The notes beneath the pieces are model-generated. The model ran no database searches. It was given only the letters and a program-made list of their open reading frames with translations, and was not told the DNA's origin. The translations under genes were made by a program, and so were the position numbers. From the NCBI GenBank assembly GCA_026398675.1, contig JAPLSK010000238.1, positions 1 through 8,709 on the forward strand: a stretch of 8,709 nt of DNA. The letters run 5' to 3'. The stretch comes from a bacterium. Its GTDB lineage: Bacteria > RBG-13-66-14. How positions within the stretch are numbered: the stretch's first letter is position 1; each line of letters begins with the position of its first letter. This document shows, piece by piece, positions 5,633-8,709 of this stretch.

Positions 5633-6874
5633 ATGAAACGACTCTGGGCCATATTCAAGAAGGACTGGCGCGCGTTCCTGCGCGACCCCAAGGCCGTCCT
5701 CCTCTCCTCCCTCCTGCCCATCGGGATGATGCTGGTGGTCGGCTTCGCCTTCTCCGGGGGCGGGGATTGGGTCATCGAGCTGGCCGTGGTGGACTCCGAC
5801 GGCGGCGAGGCCGCCAAGACCCTCTTGGCCACCATCACCGACACCGGGGTGTGCGAGCTGGTCCCCCTGCCGGACGAGGCCGCGGCGCGGACGGCCCTCA
5901 GTGACAACGACTACGCCGCGGCGCTTTTAATCCCCGCCGGTTTCACCGATGCGGTGGAGAAAAACCTCGACGCCGGGCTCACCCTTTTAACAAACCCCCG
6001 GCGCGACGTGGAACTCCGGGTGCTCGAGAACCTGGTCCAGGGCGCCTCCATCGCCCCGGCGGGGAAGAACGTCGCCCTGCGCATGGCCGACCGCTTCCTC
6101 GACGAGACGGCGTTCGTCTCCCCCCAGGCGCGGGAGGACGTGCGCGGCGAGATCCGCTCCTACATCACCGAGGAGGAGGGGTCGGGGGGGTCGCTGGACT
6201 GGCAGGACTTCACCGAGTCCGGGTCGCCGGTGCGGGTGACGACCGAGGAGGTGCGGGCCACGGCGGCGGAGTGGGACGCCATCCTGCAGTACGTGCCGGG
6301 TTACGCGGTGATGTTCGCGCTGTTCGGGGCCGCGTCGGCGGCGGCGGGCGTACTGGCCGAGCGCGAGAAGGGCCTCGCCCGGCGCATCCTCACCTCGCCG
6401 CTCTCGCTCAAGGGCTACCTCTTGGGGAAGTCCGGCTTCCTGGTGACGCTGCCCGTGGCGCAGATGGGCCTTCTGTTCGGCTTCGGGGCGGTGGCCTTCG
6501 GGGCGGTCTACCCCGGCTCGACGGTGGCCCTTCTGCTGGTGAGCTTGTGCGTGGTCATCGCTTCGGTGGGGCTGGCGCTGGCCCTGTTGGCCTTCTGCCG
6601 CACCGCCAAGCAGATAGACCAGCTCGGCCTCTTGGTGATTCTGGTGATGAGCGCCCTGGGCGGAAGCTGGTGGCCGCTCTTCATCACGCCGGAGTGGATG
6701 CAGTCCCTGGCGCACGTCACGATAAACGCCTGGGCCATGGACGCCTACGCGGAGCTCTTCACCTTCGGCGGCGGCCTGGGCGACGTCCTGGTCCCCTGCC
6801 TGGTGCTCCTGGGGTACGGGGTGGTCGGATTCTTGTTGGCGCTGTGGCGCTACCGGCCCCAGGAAGTCCGGTGA
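5633..6874 (+). CDS. ABC-2 type transporter permease
   Basis: Inner-membrane subunit (413 residues) partnering the ATPase at 3830-4801; presumably two copies of each form the exporter. One membrane segment near residues 21-40 follows a basic amphipathic start (MKRLWAIFKKDWRAFLRDPK). A large extracytoplasmic domain (about 43-218) comes next, then five segments near 222-242, 268-292, 297-321, 330-350 and 383-405. The EREKGLARRILTSPLS loop (243-258) and GGSWWPL (343-349) are typical of ABC-2 permeases with a long ectodomain. The ATG follows the stop of the AT-rich ORF by one base and has only a weak TTAGG four bases upstream, so expression likely depends on translational coupling to that ORF. 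The gene returns to high G+C at once. The substrate is unknown; no efflux phenotype can be assigned from sequence. Confidence 0.93.
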   Translation: MKRLWAIFKKDWRAFLRDPKAVLLSSLLPIGMMLVVGFAFSGGGDWVIELAVVDSDGGEAAKTLLATITDTGVCELVPLPDEAAARTALSDNDYAAALLIPAGFTDAVEKNLDAGLTLLTNPRRDVELRVLENLVQGASIAPAGKNVALRMADRFLDETAFVSPQAREDVRGEIRSYITEEEGSGGSLDWQDFTESGSPVRVTTEEVRATAAEWDAILQYVPGYAVMFALFGAASAAAGVLAEREKGLARRILTSPLSLKGYLLGKSGFLVTLPVAQMGLLFGFGAVAFGAVYPGSTVALLLVSLCVVIASVGLALALLAFCRTAKQIDQLGLLVILVMSALGGSWWPLFITPEWMQSLAHVTINAWAMDAYAELFTFGGGLGDVLVPCLVLLGYGVVGFLLALWRYRPQEVR

Positions 6875-6893
6875 ACTTCAAGGGAGGTAAAAG

Positions 6894-7217
6894 ATGCGTT
6901 TGCTGCCGCTGTTCGTGATACTGGCGTTGGCGCTCCTGGCGCTCGCCGGGTGCAACGCGGACAAGGAAGAGCCGGCCGCCGAGGCCGGGGTGACCACCGA
7001 GCCGGGTCCGTCGGAGACCACCGCCGCCGGCGACGCGCAGATGCCCGACGTCTACGCCGGGCACTTCGTCTACGTCACCGAGCACGGAGGCAGTTACCAC
7101 GCGCCGTACTGCCCGCACGTGCGCGGCAAAGAGAACCTGCGCCGGTTGAGCCGGGAGGACGCCGTCGGCGAGGGTCTCGAGCCCTGCAAGGACTGCAACC
7201 CCGGCCCGCCGCGCTAG
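6894..7217 (+). CDS. Small lipoprotein with Ada-like Cys/His zinc motif
   Basis: 107 residues, beginning 19 bases after the permease with a strong AGGGAGG site. A hydrophobic signal peptide ends in the lipobox LAGC (17-20), so Cys20 should be lipidated. A low-complexity Glu/Thr/Pro linker follows (about 21-50). The C-terminal part, FVYVTEHGGSYHAPYCPH, LRRLSREDAVGEG and EPCKDCNP, matches the pattern of Ada-type metal-binding modules: tyrosine-valine start, YHxxxCP and a final CxxC. Candidate ligands are C73, C98 and C101, with H69 or H75. It is probably the last gene of the ABC operon and sits on the periplasmic side of a membrane. Metal binding is inferred from motif form; the family usually binds zinc or has lost it. 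A role in metal handling or as an exporter accessory is open. Confidence 0.85.
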   Translation: MRLLPLFVILALALLALAGCNADKEEPAAEAGVTTEPGPSETTAAGDAQMPDVYAGHFVYVTEHGGSYHAPYCPHVRGKENLRRLSREDAVGEGLEPCKDCNPGPPR

Positions 7218-7221
7218 GAAG

Positions 7222-7230
7222 TGCTATAAT
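7222..7230 (+). promoter_or_regulatory. Extended -10 promoter of acpS
   Basis: TGCTATAAT is a perfect extended -10, starting 4 bases after the lipoprotein stop. No good -35 is visible. The predicted start near 7237 leaves a leader of about 26 bases holding a GGGGGGA Shine-Dalgarno-like stretch before the TTG at 7263. Confidence 0.7.
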
Positions 7231-7262
7231 ACGCGCGTCGGCCGTCGCGGGGGGATGAACCT

Positions 7263-7664
7263 TTGAGCGACATCCTGGGGCTGGGCATAGACGTGGTCTC
7301 GCTGGCGCGCTTCAGCAAGCTCTTCCGCTCGGGGCGCGAGGAGCGGCTGCGGCGCCACGTGTTCAGCGAGCGGGAGTGGCCGCGGGACTTGGGGGCCGAG
7401 ATTTCGCCGGGCCTGTTGGCCAGGCTCTCCGCCCGCTTCGCCGTCAAGGAAGCGGCGATGAAGGCCTTGGGCTGCGGCTGGGGGCAGGGTTCCTTCTTCC
7501 ACGAGTTCGAGGTGGTGCCCGAGCCCGGCGGCGGGGTCAGCCTCGAGCTCCACGGAAACGCCCGGAATCTGGCCCGGGAGCGGGGGATCAACCGCTGGTT
7601 CATCTCCATCGCCCACGAGCGCTACTACTCCGTGGCCACGGCCCTGGCCCTACGGGACGGGTGA
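7263..7664 (+). CDS. acpS: Holo-[acyl-carrier-protein] synthase
   Basis: Cytoplasmic enzyme that moves 4'-phosphopantetheine from CoA to a serine of apo-ACP, required for fatty acid and lipid A acyl chains. It has 133 residues, normal for the AcpS family. It carries the two Mg2+-binding motifs: LGLGIDVVSLARF (5-17; D10) and ARFAVKEAAMKALG (57-70; E63). The C-terminal SIAHERYYSVATALAL is also characteristic. The start is a TTG, set by the GGGGGGA site 8-9 bases upstream. The nearby ATG at 7255 is not used because it hits a stop after three codons. The gene has its own promoter, separating it from the ABC operon, and a terminator at 7693-7732. lpxB, the next gene downstream, uses acyl-chain products that depend on ACP. 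Confidence 0.95.
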   Translation: MSDILGLGIDVVSLARFSKLFRSGREERLRRHVFSEREWPRDLGAEISPGLLARLSARFAVKEAAMKALGCGWGQGSFFHEFEVVPEPGGGVSLELHGNARNLARERGINRWFISIAHERYYSVATALALRDG

Positions 7665-7692
7665 TGCGGCATGCCGCCGAAGGTCGTTTTGG

Positions 7693-7732
7693 GGCGACCC
7701 TGGGGCGAGTCCCTTGCGGGTCTCCGTTTTTT
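7693..7732 (+). terminator. Likely rho-independent terminator of acpS
   Basis: GGCGACCC (7693-7700) pairs with GGGTCTCC (7718-7725) with one mismatch, and is followed by G and six T's (7727-7732). It begins 29 bases after the acpS stop. The loop is long (17 bases) but GC-rich and may add pairing. Confidence 0.6.
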
Positions 7733-7769
7733 ATACCCTCTACCCGGTTGCAATGACGTAGGGCGGGGA
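7716..7769 (+). repeat. Long direct repeat, copy 1
   Basis: Starts GCGGGTCTCCGTTTTTT, continues ACCCTCTACCCGGTTGCAATGACGTAGGG and ends in a type B left arm. The matching copy is at 7950-8003, about 230 bp downstream, with a few differences. It carries the terminator T-tract and the type B flank as one unit. Confidence 0.8.
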
Positions 7770-7783
7770 TTCCTATCCCCGCC
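7762..7783. repeat. Type B palindrome
   Basis: Nine-base perfect arms GGCGGGGAT and ATCCCCGCC around TCCT, preceded by GATGACGTAG-like flank. The core is identical to the copy at 8236-8257. Confidence 0.85.
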
Positions 7784-7942
7784 GTTTTCACGTTCCCTAC
7801 CTCTACCCTCACCCCGACCCGTCGGCGCGCCGCTCCCTAAAAGGGAGAGGGGGCCGCTACACCCCCCTCCCTGACCCTCCCCCCAGAGGGGGGAGGTGGT
7901 TTATAGAAGCCCTCACCCTTAATCCCTCTCCCACAGGGAGAG

Positions 7943-7967
7943 GGAGACCGCGGGTCTCCGTTTTTTT
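7943..7967 (+). terminator. Perfect rho-independent terminator
   Basis: GGAGACC (7943-7949), loop GCG, GGTCTCC (7953-7959), then G and seven T's (7961-7967). It lies 279 bases past acpS and would be a second stop, insulating lpxB from upstream transcription. Its left arm overlaps the end of a type A hairpin (CCCTCTCCC/GGGAGAGGG, 7924-7944), so the two stems compete. Confidence 0.75.
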
Positions 7968-8003
7968 ACCCTTTACCCGTGGTTGCGATGACGTAGGGGC
8001 GGG
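7950..8003 (+). repeat. Long direct repeat, copy 2
   Basis: Near-copy of 7716-7769. It includes ggttgcgatgacgtaggggc (7981-8000), which is exactly repeated in inverted orientation at 2500-2519. Confidence 0.8.
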
Positions 8004-8017
8004 TCTCCAGACCCGCC
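7998..8017. repeat. Type B palindrome with changed arms
   Basis: Perfect nine-base arms GGCGGGTCT and AGACCCGCC around CC. It stands in the same flank (GATGACGTAGG) as the copies at 7762 and 8236, but the arm bases differ on both sides so that pairing is kept. Confidence 0.85.
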
Positions 8018-8183
8018 CGCCCCCCTCCCTAACCCGTAAGCGCGCTTCCCCCCAGAGGGGGGAGGGGATTTGTTTAAAGGTAGCCCTCACCCTCATCCCC
8101 GTCGGCGAGCCGCTCCCACGGGGAGAGGGGGGCCGCCTCGCCCCTCACCCCGGCCCGTCGGCGCGCTGTTTAGGTCGGGCCGC

Positions 8184-8205
8184 GGGCGACCGCAGAGGGT
8201 CGCCC
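8184..8205. repeat. Type B-like palindrome with changed arms
   Basis: Perfect eight-base arms GGGCGACC and GGTCGCCC around GCAGAG, followed by CCTACG as in inverted type B copies. Arm sequence differs from all other copies, while complementarity and the CCTAC edge are kept. Confidence 0.75.
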
Positions 8206-8235
8206 CTACGGTGGGATTCGCGTGGGATGACGTAG

Positions 8236-8257
8236 GGCGGGGATTCCTATCCCCGCC
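8236..8257. repeat. Type B palindrome
   Basis: Nine-base perfect arms GGCGGGGAT and ATCCCCGCC around TCCT, preceded by GGATGACGTAG. Core identical to 7762-7783. Confidence 0.85.
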
Positions 8258-8326
8258 GCTTTCACGCCTCAACCCTCACCCTAACCCGTAGGCGAGCCTC
8301 TCCCTGGAAGGGAGAGGGGGTTTCGT

Positions 8327-8355
8327 TTGACCCCCGGCGGACGCCGCGCTATCAT
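8327..8355 (+). promoter_or_regulatory. Near-consensus promoter of lpxB, apparently leaderless
   Basis: TTGACC at 8327-8332 and TATCAT at 8350-8355 are separated by exactly 17 bp. The ATG begins only six bases after the -10, so transcription should start at or next to the A of the ATG. No Shine-Dalgarno sequence is present. The -35 begins just after the last type A repeat. Confidence 0.75.
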
Positions 8356-8361
8356 CTCGCC

Positions 8362-8709
8362 ATGACCCGTCCGTACCAGCTCCTCATCTCCGCCGGGGAG
8401 GCCTCGGGCGACCTGCACGCCGCGGGGCTTCTACGCGCATTGCGGGTGAAATTCCCCGACCTGGCGGCCCGGGGCCTTGGCGGGCCGTTACTCAAGGAGG
8501 CCGGGGTTGACCTCGACCTCGTCTACGGCGACCTGGCGCTCATCGGCATCGCCGAGGCCTTCTCGAAACTGGGTCAGGTCCGGCGGGCGCTGGATACCCT
8601 GGACCGGGCGCTCGAGGGTTGCGACGCGGCGGTCTTTGTGGACTTCGCCGGGTTCAATAAATTACTCGCGCGGCGGGCCCGGCGCCGCGGGGTTCCCGTC
8701 GTCTACTAC
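8362..8709 (+). CDS. lpxB: Lipid-A-disaccharide synthase, 3' end outside window
   Basis: Peripheral inner-membrane glycosyltransferase that joins UDP-2,3-diacylglucosamine and lipid X to make the lipid A disaccharide. The first 116 codons are present and the frame is open to the edge. LISAGEASGDLHAAGLLRAL (8-27) is the family's N-terminal signature. RGLGGPLLKEAGVDL, LALIGIAEAFSKLGQVRRAL and FVDFAGFNKLLARRARRRGV followed by PVVYY match the N-terminal half of LpxB in order. The usual PDFN or PGFN appears as AGFN. The ATG at 8362 puts the first strand at the usual distance and is fixed by the promoter immediately upstream. A full protein would be about 380 residues. Its presence indicates an outer membrane with lipid A. 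Confidence 0.95.
   Translation, partial: MTRPYQLLISAGEASGDLHAAGLLRALRVKFPDLAARGLGGPLLKEAGVDLDLVYGDLALIGIAEAFSKLGQVRRALDTLDRALEGCDAAVFVDFAGFNKLLARRARRRGVPVVYY

Larger units (their letters stand above)
7665..8340. repeat. Intergenic cluster of palindromic repeats, right gap
   Basis: About 680 bp without a credible gene, built from the same two repeat types as the left gap. Type A copies read CCCTCACCC...CCCGT(A/C)GGCG plus a C-run/G-run hairpin, near 7805-7853, 7861-7898, 7910-7949, 8019-8068, 8084-8133, 8141-8168 (no hairpin) and 8273-8320. Type B palindromes lie at 7762-7783, 7998-8017, 8184-8205 and 8236-8257. The type A tails run opposite to those in the left gap. Two T-tract terminators also lie here. 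The cluster ends at the lpxB promoter. Confidence 0.85.

Noticed and set aside
5545..5907. - strand frame over the insert-permease junction
   Set aside because: Antisense to two supported genes with no motifs or ribosome binding site.
7224..7616. - strand frames opposite acpS
   Set aside because: acpS on the + strand has both metal-binding motifs and a promoter; the antisense translations have no family features.
7800..8320. CRISPR array
   Set aside because: Repeats are palindromic, vary in length and sequence, lack uniform spacers and occur in both gaps; no cas gene is present.

Overview
The window is about 70% G+C (estimated by eye) and comes from a Gram-negative bacterium. It encodes the start of LpxB (lipid A synthesis), a lipobox lipoprotein and bacterial-type TopA and AcpS. 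The gene order, the large number of small GC-rich palindromes between genes and the lack of a close match in memory suggest an uncultivated, candidate-phylum type genome. The phylum itself cannot be read from the sequence.

Layout: (1) 1-2320, topA on the + strand, cut at the left edge, probably by only the first two bases of its ATG. (2) 2321-2790, a non-coding gap full of short palindromic repeats, lying between the converging topA and a glycosyltransferase gene. (3) 2791-3837, a family 2 glycosyltransferase on the - strand with an extra nucleotide-fold-like C-terminal domain. (4) 3830-7217, a + strand operon: ABC-2 type ATPase, an AT-rich foreign-looking ORF, ABC-2 permease, and a small lipoprotein with a zinc-type Cys/His motif. 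(5) 7263-7664, acpS with its own extended -10 promoter. (6) 7665-8340, a second repeat-rich gap with two rho-independent terminators. (7) 8362 to the right edge, the 5' third of lpxB.

The most unusual feature is 4813-5631. This 272-residue ORF is roughly 30% G+C inside a 70% G+C operon and sits without spare bases between the ATPase and its partner permease. It uses AGA/AGG for Arg and encodes a protein with 39 Asn and 22 Gln but a single Lys. Its motifs (GFDVA, GIDCPSG, VIEVFP, HRADALIAALT) resemble the DUF429 family, predicted RNase H-fold nucleases. It has taken the strong ribosome binding site that overlaps the ATPase stop codon, leaving the permease to start one base after the new ORF's stop. 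A precise, selfish or cargo-like insertion of a putative nuclease gene is the leading hypothesis.

Other points of interest: the glycosyltransferase and ATPase genes overlap head to head at their start codons and seem to use leaderless promoters; lpxB also appears leaderless, with a near-consensus promoter; and the intergenic hairpins keep their pairing while their arm sequences change, so the structure rather than the sequence is conserved.
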